Translations under genes and position numbers: made by a program
Shown here: positions 22,215 through 30,325 of the stretch, one piece after another
How the letters are laid out: every line of letters starts with the position of its first letter
Position numbering within the stretch: position 1 is the first letter of the stretch
The notes under the pieces: generated by a model
Told to the model about the DNA's origin: nothing
What the model saw: only the letters and a program-made list of their open reading frames with translations
Database searches by the model: none
DNA from: Senegalimassilia sp003474385
Lineage (GTDB): Bacteria; Actinomycetota; Coriobacteriia; Coriobacteriales; Eggerthellaceae
NCBI RefSeq assembly: GCF_003474385.1
Contig: NZ_QUCY01000020.1
Span: forward strand, 1 to 48,996
DNA length: 48,996 bases
Direction of reading: 5' to 3'

Positions 22215-23637
22215 GCACGTCCAGCAGGGGCAGGTCGAATATTCGGAGGCCGATGACGCGATAGCGCTTGGCGAGGATTTGGGGATTGACCCGTTCCCGT
22301 GGCAGCGTTCGGTGCTCGGCGACTGGTGCTCGTGCCGGTACACGGGCAAGCCGTCGTTCGTGGTGTGCGGCCTCGACGTGCCGCGCCAGAACGGCAAGAA
22401 CGCCATCCTTGAGGTCTACGAGCTGTACCGCCTGGCCGCGTGCGGGTGGCACATCCTGCACACCGCGCACCGCGTCAAGACGGCCAAGAAGTCTTTCAAC
22501 CGCCTGGTCCGGTACTTCACAGACGACGAGCACCCAGAGCTCAAGGCCCTGGTCCGCCAGATTCGCCGAACAAACGGCGAGGAGGCGATCTACCTCACCA
22601 ACGGCGGCTCCATCGAGTTCATCGCCAGAACCAACGGCAGCGCCCGAGGCTTCGACGATATCCAGCTGGTCGTCTACGACGAGGCGCAGGAGCTGACCGA
22701 CGAGCAGTACGACGCCATCAGCTACACGTTGTCGGCGTCGTCGACCGGCGAGCGCCAGACGGTGTACACCGGCACACCGCCGAACGAGGCATGCCCCGGC
22801 ACCGTGTTCGCGCGCGCCAGGCGGGCCGCGCTCGACGGCGATTCGCGCAACACCAGCTGGTTCTCCTGGTCGACGCTCAAGCTTCCAGCCGATGATGCGA
22901 TGTTCGACGATGTGCTGGACGCCGTGTACGCCTCCAACCCCTCAATGGGATACGTGCTCGACGAGGACTACACGGCGTCGGAGTTCGCCGGCGGCTCCCT
23001 GCTCGGATTCGCGCACGAGCGCCTTGGCTGGTGGAGCAAGGAGGCGGGAGTCAAACGCGCCATCTCCGCTCAGGTATGGGACGAATCCGCGATTTCGGCA
23101 ATCGGCTCCCTGTACCCGCGCAAGACAGCGTTCGGTCTCAAGTTCACGCCGGACGGCTCGCGCTACGCGCTCGCGGGCTGCAAGTCGGACGGCAAGGGCG
23201 GGTTCGCGTTCGAGCTGGTCAAGACAGGCACGACCGACAAGGGCATACGCGCCCTTGCCGAGTGGGTCACGGCGCGCAAGGGCACCGCCAACTGCGTTGC
23301 CGTGGACGGCACGGGCGCGGCGGACACCTTCGCCGGGCACGCCGCCGACCTCAAGGCCCCGAGAGGATACGTCCTGCGTCCGAGCACCGGTAACGTCATA
23401 GAGGCATCGGCTGGCATGCTCGATGCCCTCACATGTGGGCGAGCCAAGCATACCAGCCAGCCGGAGCTTGACGCTGCGGCAGCAGCCTGCCCGCGCCGCC
23501 CCATCGGGGCAAAGGGCGGGTGGGGCTTCGGCTCCACTGACAAGCAGGACTCCGCGCCGCTCGAAGCGTGCGCGCTGGCCCTGTGGGCAATCAAGAAGAC
23601 CAGACGCAACCCCAAGAGGAGGCAGCACATCCAGTGA
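22138..23637 (+). CDS. terL: Terminase large subunit
   Basis: 499 residues. The ATPase has Walker A PRQNGK (82-87, in GLDVPRQNGKNA) and Walker B LVVYDE (177-182); the motor loop region GTPPNEACPG follows. The nuclease part shows CVAVDGTGA and a late acidic APLEACALA. This is the HK97/phi-Lactococcal type of terminase that cuts and pumps phage DNA into proheads. ATG 22138 follows GAGGAGGCAG. Its stop overlaps the portal GTG start. Confidence 0.93.
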   Translation: MASEQPQPSCPSSRETVRRGSQEPRRHVQQGQVEYSEADDAIALGEDLGIDPFPWQRSVLGDWCSCRYTGKPSFVVCGLDVPRQNGKNAILEVYELYRLAACGWHILHTAHRVKTAKKSFNRLVRYFTDDEHPELKALVRQIRRTNGEEAIYLTNGGSIEFIARTNGSARGFDDIQLVVYDEAQELTDEQYDAISYTLSASSTGERQTVYTGTPPNEACPGTVFARARRAALDGDSRNTSWFSWSTLKLPADDAMFDDVLDAVYASNPSMGYVLDEDYTASEFAGGSLLGFAHERLGWWSKEAGVKRAISAQVWDESAISAIGSLYPRKTAFGLKFTPDGSRYALAGCKSDGKGGFAFELVKTGTTDKGIRALAEWVTARKGTANCVAVDGTGAADTFAGHAADLKAPRGYVLRPSTGNVIEASAGMLDALTCGRAKHTSQPELDAAAAACPRRPIGAKGGWGFGSTDKQDSAPLEACALALWAIKKTRRNPKRRQHIQ

Positions 23638-25160
23638 CGGCTCAAAAGCAGAAGTATTCCAACGCGACGCTGCCGCGCCCGTGGGGCGAGTCGATACCGG
23701 AGCGGTACCGCGCCCGCATCGATGACCTGTTCGACACCTGGTATGCGGTCAGCGCGAGAAACCGCAAGCTGACGGCGTACTGCAACATGAAGGCGGTGCT
23801 CAAGGACCTGGGCATCTCCATCCCGGAGAACCTGCTGAACGTCAACTGCGTGGTCGGCTGGTGCAAGAAGGCCGTCGACGCACGCGCCGTGCGCAGCTCG
23901 TTCGACGGCTTCGTGTTCAAGGGCCGCACGGACGACGAGCTGGACGCCCTTGTCCGGGCGAACCGCATGCGCTCCTTGTACAAGCAGGCATGCAAATCCG
24001 CGCTCACCCATGGGGTGGCGGCCCTGACCGTCATGCGCGGCGGCCCAGGCCAGCCCGCCGCCGTTGTGCGCGCGTACAGCGCCCATCAGTTCACGTGCCT
24101 GTGGGACAAAGACGAGCGCCGCGCGTCGTGCGGCGTGGTTCTCAACGAGGTTGACGAGCGCGGGGTCGCCAAGCGGTATACCGCGCATTTCTCCGACGCG
24201 GTGCTGACCCTTGAGCGCGGGGACGACCAGCGGTGGACGTGCGTCGAGGAGCCAAACCCCATGGGCCGCCCGCTCATGGAGGTCATCGTCAACGACCCAG
24301 ACCTCGACCGCCCGCTCGGGCATTCGCTCATCACGCCGGAGGTCATCGGCATCGTGGACAAGGCCATGCGCGACGTTCTGCGCATGGAGGTAGGCGCGGA
24401 GTTCTTCACATACCCCCAGCGATACGTGCTCGGCGCTGCGGATTCGATGTTCGCCGACCCGCCGGAGGGATGCACCGAGGACGAGGACGGCAACTTCGTC
24501 GACGCCGAGGGTAACGTCGTCGCCCCGGTGCCGAACGACCGCAAGAAGGCCAAGGCGTATCTCGGCGCGCTGCTCGCGATCAGCCGCGACGAGAACGGCG
24601 AGCTGCCCACGGTCGGGCAGTTCAGCCCGGGTTCCGCGGACAACTTCACGCGCGTGTTCGAGAACGATGCCCAGCGTTTCAGCGGCGCGACCAACGTCCC
24701 GATCGCGCAGCTCGGCGTGCAATCGAACACCTATACCTCGTCGGACGCGCTCGGCGCGGCGAACGACCCGCTAATCCTGGCGGTGGAGGACATGAACGCA
24801 GACAACGGCGAGGTCATGGCGGAGGTGGCCCGCATGATGATGGCCGTTTCGAACGGCACGACAATCGACGGGCTGGACGAGGAGCGCCGCGAGGTGCAGG
24901 CCGCATGGAAGGACCCCTCTATGCCGACCATCTCCGCGCGAGCGGACGCATGGACCAAGCTCGGGGCTGCGGACCAGTCAATCGTGGGGACGCGCGTGTA
25001 CTACGAGGGCGTCGGGCTTTCGCAGGCCAAGATCGACCGCCTCATGGCCGAGAAGCAGGCCAACGCCGCTATCACCACAATGGCCCGCATCGCCGACGCG
25101 CTCGAAGGCGGGAGCACCGGCATCCCGGCGATGAAGAAGAACGAGGGGGCCGATGAATGA
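23634..25160 (+). CDS. Portal protein (SPP1 gp6-like)
   Basis: 508 residues from GTG 23634 (GTGA overlap with terL; AGAGGAGGC upstream). Features of SPP1-type portals are the N-terminal ERYRARIDDLFDTWY, the basin segment with SLITPEVIGIVDKAMRDVLR, an acidic insert (CTEDEDGNFVDAEGNV) and the stem/crown segment GVQSNTYTSSDALGAAND. Forms the dodecameric DNA gate at one capsid vertex. Followed with a 4-bp overlap by the minor head gene. Confidence 0.9.
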   Translation: MTAQKQKYSNATLPRPWGESIPERYRARIDDLFDTWYAVSARNRKLTAYCNMKAVLKDLGISIPENLLNVNCVVGWCKKAVDARAVRSSFDGFVFKGRTDDELDALVRANRMRSLYKQACKSALTHGVAALTVMRGGPGQPAAVVRAYSAHQFTCLWDKDERRASCGVVLNEVDERGVAKRYTAHFSDAVLTLERGDDQRWTCVEEPNPMGRPLMEVIVNDPDLDRPLGHSLITPEVIGIVDKAMRDVLRMEVGAEFFTYPQRYVLGAADSMFADPPEGCTEDEDGNFVDAEGNVVAPVPNDRKKAKAYLGALLAISRDENGELPTVGQFSPGSADNFTRVFENDAQRFSGATNVPIAQLGVQSNTYTSSDALGAANDPLILAVEDMNADNGEVMAEVARMMMAVSNGTTIDGLDEERREVQAAWKDPSMPTISARADAWTKLGAADQSIVGTRVYYEGVGLSQAKIDRLMAEKQANAAITTMARIADALEGGSTGIPAMKKNEGADE

Positions 25161-25930
25161 TTTCCCGCGAGCTGTTCGAGCAGTACGCCAAAGCCATAGA
25201 TACCAACGCGGACATGCTCCAAGCCGCCGTGGCGCAGCTTGAGGCCAAGCTGTCAGGCATACCGCCGTCCGAGGTCGAATCCGCGTTGACCACAGCGTAT
25301 ATGGCGCTGGTGGCCCGCTACGGCTCGTTCGCCGCCGCCATCGCCGTCGACTTCTACGCCCACCAGCGCGAGGCGTCCGGCGTCGCCTCGGCGTTCGTGC
25401 CGGAGGTTTCCGGCACCGCGCCCGCATGGGCGCTCAGGTGGGACGTGTCTGACGCCTACACTGGCCGCGACCTTGCCAAGGCCGTCGAAAAGCTCGGCGG
25501 AAAGTCCGTCCAGCGCGTCATGGAGCAGGCGGACGATACGCTGCTGCAAAACGCCAGGCACGACCCGGCCCGCCCGAGATGGGCGCTCGTGCCGCACTCG
25601 GGAGCGTGCGGGTGGTGCGCCATGCTCGCATCGAACGGGTTCGTTTACGTGAGCGAGGCCACGGCGAACAAGTCTCGGCACCCCAATTGCAGGTGCCGAC
25701 CCGTCGTGGACTTCGACGGCGACCCGCTGCTCGAAGGCTACGACCACGGCAGATACGAGCGCGAGTACTTCAAGGCCAGAAAGGCCATCGAGGACGACGC
25801 CCGCAAGGAGTGGGCCGCCATGAGCGACGACGAGCGGGGGCGATGGAAGGTCAAGGGCAAGGGAGCCTACGACCATTACATGCGCAACCGCATCACGGCG
25901 CAGATGGACACAAGACGCGCGGGCGAGTAG
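25157..25930 (+). CDS. Minor head protein (MuF-like)
   Basis: 257 residues. The middle shows VPHSGACGWCAMLASNGFVY and SRHPNCRCRPVVDFD, the conserved Cys/His core of Mu F / SPP1 gp7-like minor capsid proteins carried on the portal and ejected or packaged with DNA. ATG 25157 overlaps the portal stop (ATGA). The C-terminal helical tail (ARKEWAAMSDDERGRW) is typical. Confidence 0.85.
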   Translation: MISRELFEQYAKAIDTNADMLQAAVAQLEAKLSGIPPSEVESALTTAYMALVARYGSFAAAIAVDFYAHQREASGVASAFVPEVSGTAPAWALRWDVSDAYTGRDLAKAVEKLGGKSVQRVMEQADDTLLQNARHDPARPRWALVPHSGACGWCAMLASNGFVYVSEATANKSRHPNCRCRPVVDFDGDPLLEGYDHGRYEREYFKARKAIEDDARKEWAAMSDDERGRWKVKGKGAYDHYMRNRITAQMDTRRAGE

Positions 25931-25950
25931 CCCGCTGCATCAACGGAATC

Positions 25951-25979
25951 AAGCCGCACCCGCACGGGGCGGCTTTTTT
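25951..25979 (+). terminator. Terminator between minor head and scaffold genes
   Basis: AAGCCGC and GCGGCTT pair, with an inner CCC/GGG, followed by six T. A second small hairpin GGGCCGCACGGCCC lies at 25993-26006. It probably tunes the ratio of capsid to portal transcripts. Confidence 0.75.
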
Positions 25980-26042
25980 CATACCCGAAACCGGGCCGCA
26001 CGGCCCAAAACCAAGCCCGCACGGGCGCGGAAGGAGACGCAG

Positions 26043-26570
26043 ATGACCGAACCGAACCCCGCAATCGCGCAGCAGCAGGCCGACCCGGCGCAGGCCGAGC
26101 CGAAGCCCGCAGGCGACCCGGCGCAGACCGGCCCGCCGGAGCCGCAAGGCACCGACTGGAAGGCCCAGGCGCGCAAATGGGAGAAGTTGGCTAAGGCGAA
26201 CAAGGACAAGGCAGACATGTGGGACGCGCAGGAGCAGGCAGCGCCGACCGTCGAATCGCTGCAACAGCAGCTAGACGAGATTCGAGCCGAAGCCGCCGAG
26301 CAGCGCGACGCCGCCGAGCGCGACCGCGCCCGTTACAAGGTGGCCCAGGCAACCGGCGTTCCCGCTTCGCTGCTCCAGGGCGATGACGAGGAGGCCATGA
26401 CGGCATCCGCCAACGCCATCGCCGAGTACGCCAAGGCCCAGGCCCCGTCCTACCCGGCCGACAAGGGGGCTGGCGCGAACCATGCGCCGGTCAGCCGCGA
26501 ATCCATCGAGCAGATCAAAGACCCGGTTGCGCGCATCAACGCACGCGCGCAGCACATCGACCTTTACTAA
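26043..26570 (+). CDS. Scaffolding protein
   Basis: 175 residues, acidic and almost wholly helical/disordered: a Pro/Gln/Ala-rich N-terminus, a coiled coil (VESLQQQLDEIRAEAAEQRD, then AAERDR), and a C-terminal part ending PVARINARAQHIDLY. That composition directly before the major capsid gene marks a capsid scaffold. GAAGGAGACG precedes ATG 26043. Confidence 0.85.
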   Translation: MTEPNPAIAQQQADPAQAEPKPAGDPAQTGPPEPQGTDWKAQARKWEKLAKANKDKADMWDAQEQAAPTVESLQQQLDEIRAEAAEQRDAAERDRARYKVAQATGVPASLLQGDDEEAMTASANAIAEYAKAQAPSYPADKGAGANHAPVSRESIEQIKDPVARINARAQHIDLY

Positions 26571-26579
26571 GGAGCGACC

Positions 26580-27518
26580 ATGGCAGCACTCGCCAACACC
26601 ACCGATTCCACGGCAATCAACGCCGCGATGGACCAGGAGTTCATCGCCAACTTCCAGCACGACTTCGACCGCCTGGCCGAGATCCTCGGCATCTTCGGCA
26701 CCGAGACCATGACCGCCGGCACCGTGCTCAAGATGCTCAAGGTGACCGGCAAGCTCAACAACGACAAGACCGACGCGAGCAAGGAGAACGGCACCGCCGC
26801 GACCGCGGTCACGCTCGGCTCCAGCTCCGGCTCGTCCTACATCGAGGGCGACGAGGTGGCGCTGTCCAAGTTCAACGCGGAGTGGGTGCCGGTCGACGAG
26901 ATCAAGGGCGTCCCGTACCGCAAGATGACCACCGCGGCGGCTATCCAGAAGTCCGGCTACGTCAACGCTGTGCTCAAGACCGACCAGAAGATGCTGTCCC
27001 TGGCCCGCGGCGGCATCGTGTCCGACTTCTTCACGTTCCTGAAGAAAGGCACCGGCGCCGCGACCGGCAAGGGCCTGCAGGCCGCGCTCGCCATGACCGA
27101 CGCCGCCCTTGGCGACTCCGTGGAGGGCAACGGCGACGAGGCGGGCCGCATCATCCACTTCGTCAACCGCCAGGACGCCGCCGAGTACCTCGGCAACGCC
27201 CCCATCACCGTGCAGAACGTGTTCGGCATGACCTACCTTCAGAACTTCCTGGGCGTGGAGAACGTCTTCCTGACCAACAAGGTCGACAAGGGCGGGCTTT
27301 ACGCCACCCCGGTCGAGAACATCCACATCTTCGGCCTGGACTTCGGCGCGCTGTCCCAGGCCGGCCTTGAGTACGCCACCGATGCAAACGGCCTCATCGG
27401 CGTTGCCCACGGCCCCGCATACGACCGCGTCTCCGTCGAGACCAACGTGCTCACCGGCTGCACGATGTTCCCCGAGGTCATGGACTACATCGTCAAGGGC
27501 ACGGTGTCGGCGAAGTAA
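26580..27518 (+). CDS. Major capsid protein (HK97 fold)
   Basis: 312 residues, following the scaffold by 9 bp with GGAGCG before ATG 26580. N-terminal IANFQHDFDRLAEILGIFG, the spine/A-domain segments VPVDEIKGVPYRKMTTAAAI and NVFLTNKVDKGGLYATPVEN, and the C-terminal MFPEVMDYIVKGTVSAK resemble the HK97-fold capsids of Gram-positive siphophages. Its stop overlaps the next start (TAATG). Confidence 0.88.
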   Translation: MAALANTTDSTAINAAMDQEFIANFQHDFDRLAEILGIFGTETMTAGTVLKMLKVTGKLNNDKTDASKENGTAATAVTLGSSSGSSYIEGDEVALSKFNAEWVPVDEIKGVPYRKMTTAAAIQKSGYVNAVLKTDQKMLSLARGGIVSDFFTFLKKGTGAATGKGLQAALAMTDAALGDSVEGNGDEAGRIIHFVNRQDAAEYLGNAPITVQNVFGMTYLQNFLGVENVFLTNKVDKGGLYATPVENIHIFGLDFGALSQAGLEYATDANGLIGVAHGPAYDRVSVETNVLTGCTMFPEVMDYIVKGTVSAK

Positions 27519-27922
27519 TGGCGGCGTACGCGACCGTGGCCGAGTACCGCACGGATACCGGCGACGAGGCCACGGACGGCGCGCGCGTCGAGGCCGTGCT
27601 GATGCAGCAATCGGCCAAGCTGCGCGCGCAAGCCGGTATCGCCGAATCGCGCAGGCTCACGTCCGACCAGCAGGCGCTTTGCCGCCTGCTGGTCACGGAC
27701 GCGGCGCGAAAATGCCTGGTCCCCCCGACCATCGAGGGGCTGGGCGAGATGGTGGGGGCCAAGCAGGGCAGCTTCACCGCCAACGGGTTCCAGGGCTCCG
27801 CGACCTTCGCCAACCCCTCCGGCTCGGCGTACTTCGACACGTCGACCTACAAGGCGCTTCTCAAGAGCCTGGGCAAGGCTCAGCGCATCGGGTACGTGTG
27901 GCCAGGGGGATGCCCATGCTAG
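27518..27922 (+). CDS. Head-tail connector (gp6-like adaptor)
   Basis: 134 residues. AAYATVAEYRTDTGDEATDG followed by helical QQSAKLRAQAGI and ALCRLLVTDAARKCL is the pattern of HK97 gp6/SPP1 gp15-type adaptors that bind below the portal. ATG 27518 overlaps the capsid stop. The next gene starts inside its end. Confidence 0.8.
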   Translation: MAAYATVAEYRTDTGDEATDGARVEAVLMQQSAKLRAQAGIAESRRLTSDQQALCRLLVTDAARKCLVPPTIEGLGEMVGAKQGSFTANGFQGSATFANPSGSAYFDTSTYKALLKSLGKAQRIGYVWPGGCPC

Positions 27923-28287
27923 GCGAGCGCGTTGCCGTCCTGCGCAGGGACGCGGACGGCGAGGATGAGATGGGCGAACCGGTCTACCGGTGGAAATCGG
28001 TCACCGTTCCCGGGTGCCTGGTGCGCCCGCTCGACGGAGACGAGGCAGACGCCAGCGAGGGGCTTCTGCGCCCAGACGGCGTGACCGTCTCGTACCGCAT
28101 CGCCTTCCCCAAGGCGTGGACGCGCACCGCCGCGCCGTTGCGCGGGTGCCGCGTGGCCCTCGTGGAGCGCGGGATGGACCCGGATGACGAGTTCTCCGCG
28201 CTGCGCGTTTCCGGGGCGCCGGACCGCACCATCCCGTGCCCGACGCTGTGGGACATGACCGCCGAGGTCGGGAGGGTCGATGGGTAG
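27916..28287 (+). CDS. Head closure / stopper protein
   Basis: 123 residues; ATG 27916 has AGGGGG six bases upstream (ATG 27910 is too close). LGERVAVLRRDADGEDEMGE, then VTVPGCLVRPLDG and VSYRIAFPKAW show the small beta-barrel character of SPP1 gp16/HK97 gp7-like stoppers. Position after the adaptor supports this. Confidence 0.7.
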   Translation: MLGERVAVLRRDADGEDEMGEPVYRWKSVTVPGCLVRPLDGDEADASEGLLRPDGVTVSYRIAFPKAWTRTAAPLRGCRVALVERGMDPDDEFSALRVSGAPDRTIPCPTLWDMTAEVGRVDG

Positions 28288-28591
28288 GTTCGTCATGGAC
28301 AAGGCGGGCATCGAGGAGATTTGTAAATCGCCGGAGATGCAGGCGGCGCTCAAGGCCGAGGCCGATCGCATCTGCTCCATCGCCAACAAGATAGCCAAGA
28401 CCCACCTCTCCAAAACAAAGATAAAGGGCCACAACGGCGGCACCTTCGCCCCCAAGCAGTTCAACCGGCCCCCTTACGCGGTCCACGTCGACGTGCTCGA
28501 CCACACCGCAGTAGGGGCCGTGCACACCAACTCCGAGCTGGGCAGATACGACAACGCCAAGCACGAGACGCTTCAATCCCTCTCCCACTAA
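28280..28591 (+). CDS. Neck protein (HK97 gp10-like)
   Basis: 103 residues overlapping the stopper gene by 8 bp. A helical N-terminus (DKAGIEEICKSPEMQAALKA) precedes a beta part with RPPYAVHVDVLDHTAVGAVH and ends with ETLQSLSH. Fits the gp10-like/minor tail proteins at this place in the operon. Confidence 0.7.
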   Translation: MGRFVMDKAGIEEICKSPEMQAALKAEADRICSIANKIAKTHLSKTKIKGHNGGTFAPKQFNRPPYAVHVDVLDHTAVGAVHTNSELGRYDNAKHETLQSLSH

Positions 28592-28604
28592 AGGAGACAA
28601 CCGA

Positions 28605-28961
28605 ATGCTAAACGTCCAAGCCGACCTGCGGCGTCGGCTCGCGGCGGCCCTGGACCCGGTGCAGGTGCGCGTGAGCGTGCCCGCCGAGCGGCCGCGCGAG
28701 CTGGTTGTCGTGCGCAGGGAGGGCGGCGGGCAGGTGAGCGAGCTTCAGGACGGCCCCGGCGTGGGCGTGTTCTGCTTCGCGCAGACCGAGGCCCGCGCCT
28801 GCGCCATCGCCGAGGCGGTGGCGCAGGCCATTGACGCGCTGACGTTCGCGGACGGCTACGAGGTCAAGCGCATGGACGTCATGCGCTCCTCTCCCGACCC
28901 GGACGACGACTCCCCGCGCTGGTACCTGAGCTACACGTTCACGACCCACGAACCCAGATAA
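28605..28961 (+). CDS. Tail completion / tail terminator protein
   Basis: 118 residues after GGAGACAACC. VRVSVPAERPRELVVVRREG, then AVAQAIDALTF and DDSPRWYLSYTFTTHEPR resemble gpU/SPP1 gp17-type proteins that cap the tail tube. Position immediately before the major tail protein is the expected one. Confidence 0.7.
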   Translation: MLNVQADLRRRLAAALDPVQVRVSVPAERPRELVVVRREGGGQVSELQDGPGVGVFCFAQTEARACAIAEAVAQAIDALTFADGYEVKRMDVMRSSPDPDDDSPRWYLSYTFTTHEPR

Positions 28962-28980
28962 CAACCAGATAGGAGACAGC

Positions 28981-29571
28981 ATGGCAGACTTGAAGGCCAT
29001 CGATTCCAACCTCGTCACCACCGGCACGCCAGTAGACGGCGGCTGCGCGTGGACCTCTTTCGCCGACAGCCCGACGCTGCCGACCACGGCGGCCTCGAAG
29101 ATGGACGCCGCCACCGGCTTCGAGAGCCTTGGCGAGGTGTCCGAGAACGGCTTCACGCTCGGCCGCAGCGTGTCGTCCACCGACCACAAGGGCTGGCACG
29201 GCTCCGTGGTCCTGACCTCCATCGACTCCGAGACCAACACGGTCAAGGTCGAGTTCGTCGAGATCAACCGCCCAACCGTCGCGAAGCTGCGCTACGGCGC
29301 GGACGCGGTCAAGGCGGGCACGGACGGCTCCGTGTCGCAAATCGACGTCAAGGCGTACAAGGGCAAGGCCGTCCCGCTCGTGTTCGACGAGCTGGAATCC
29401 TGCGGCTTCCTGCGCCGCACCGTCATCAAGAAGGCCGTCGTGACCGACTTCGACGACGTGCCGCACCAGCGCGGCAGCCTGCTCGTGTACGGCATGACCT
29501 TCACGGTCAACGAGCCCTCCGACGGCTCCGCGCCCATCACCGTGTACCGCGCAAAGCCCGCTACGGAGTAG
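28981..29571 (+). CDS. Major tail tube protein
   Basis: 196 residues; TAGGAGACAGC before ATG 28981. Strand-rich throughout, with NGFTLGRSVSSTDHKGWHG and GSLLVYGMTFTVNEPSDGSA, and no long helix but one. It sits between the terminator and the chaperone genes as tail tube proteins do. No Ig-like extra domain. Confidence 0.85.
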   Translation: MADLKAIDSNLVTTGTPVDGGCAWTSFADSPTLPTTAASKMDAATGFESLGEVSENGFTLGRSVSSTDHKGWHGSVVLTSIDSETNTVKVEFVEINRPTVAKLRYGADAVKAGTDGSVSQIDVKAYKGKAVPLVFDELESCGFLRRTVIKKAVVTDFDDVPHQRGSLLVYGMTFTVNEPSDGSAPITVYRAKPATE

Positions 29572-29579
29572 GTGGCCGA

Positions 29580-29966
29580 ATGAACAAGGAAGCCATGGCG
29601 CGCATGAGCGCCGATGAGCTGGACGAGTACGGACGCGTCCTGGGCATTGAGATGCGGCCCGCAAAGACGGCGGCTCAGAAGGCGGCCCTCATCAATGCCA
29701 AACGCGATCGCACCGCCACGGTGACCGCGCTCGGCATGCAGTTCGAGGTGCCCATGAAGGCGCTCTCGGACAAACGCGTGGTCGACGTGCTGGCAAACGT
29801 CAACCGCACGGACGAGGACGTGTACCGAACTCTCGGCGTGATGCTCGGCGAGCAGATGGGCGAGCTGGTGGACGCGGTGACCGACGAGGACGGCACCGTC
29901 GACTCCGCCGCGCTCGCGCTCGCGTTCGTGCGCATCGTCACCAGCGACGAACTAAAAAACTGCTGA
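29580..29966 (+). CDS. Tail assembly chaperone, short form (G-like)
   Basis: 128 residues (MNKEAMARMSADELDEYGRV to DELKNC) with ATG 29580. It is the zero-frame product of the frameshift pair; the last codons CTA AAA AAC TGC TGA contain the slippery heptamer. Binds the tape measure during tail assembly. Confidence 0.85.
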   Translation: MNKEAMARMSADELDEYGRVLGIEMRPAKTAAQKAALINAKRDRTATVTALGMQFEVPMKALSDKRVVDVLANVNRTDEDVYRTLGVMLGEQMGELVDAVTDEDGTVDSAALALAFVRIVTSDELKNC

Positions 29967-30325
29967 CGCTTGCGCGCCTGTCCGACGGCCGCACCGCCGA
30001 GCTGCGGTGCGATTTCCGCCGCTACTACGGCGTCTCGTTCGACGACGTGGACGCGGCTGAGGCCGTCGACCTCATAGCAGGCCTGCCCGCAGGCTCGCGG
30101 TACGTATCGGCGCTCCGGCCCGACCTGTCGTGGACGCCGGAGCGCGAGGCGGTGGCCGACTTGCAGGACACCCTGTGGGAGATAGCGTACCGCCGCGCAG
30201 GCGTCAAGGACGAGCCATACCGCGTCATGCGCCCGAGTGACGCCGTGGCGCGCAGGCAGGCGGCTCAAAGGTACGCAAGCGTCAAACGGACGATAGCCGA
30301 GACCCAATGGGAGGAGGTGGTGTAG
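29580..30325 (+). CDS. Tail assembly chaperone, -1 frameshift product (GT-like)
   Basis: At A_AAA_AAC (29954-29960) a -1 slip continues as KLLTLARLSDGRTAELRCDF and reads on through 30325 (ending TIAETQWEEVV), giving about 248 residues. There is no other good start for the second frame: the only candidate is a GTG at 30047 without a ribosome site. The arrangement copies lambda G/GT and is common in siphophages. Confidence 0.85.
29954..29960 (+). promoter_or_regulatory. Programmed -1 ribosomal frameshift site
   Basis: A AAA AAC in register with zero-frame codons AAA and AAC, six bases before the zero-frame stop. Canonical X XXY YYZ heptamer. Confidence 0.85.

Noticed and set aside
23163..24722. 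519-aa antisense frame across terL and portal
   Set aside because: It is the reverse shadow of two well-supported genes; composition is His/Arg/Ala-rich and without known domains.
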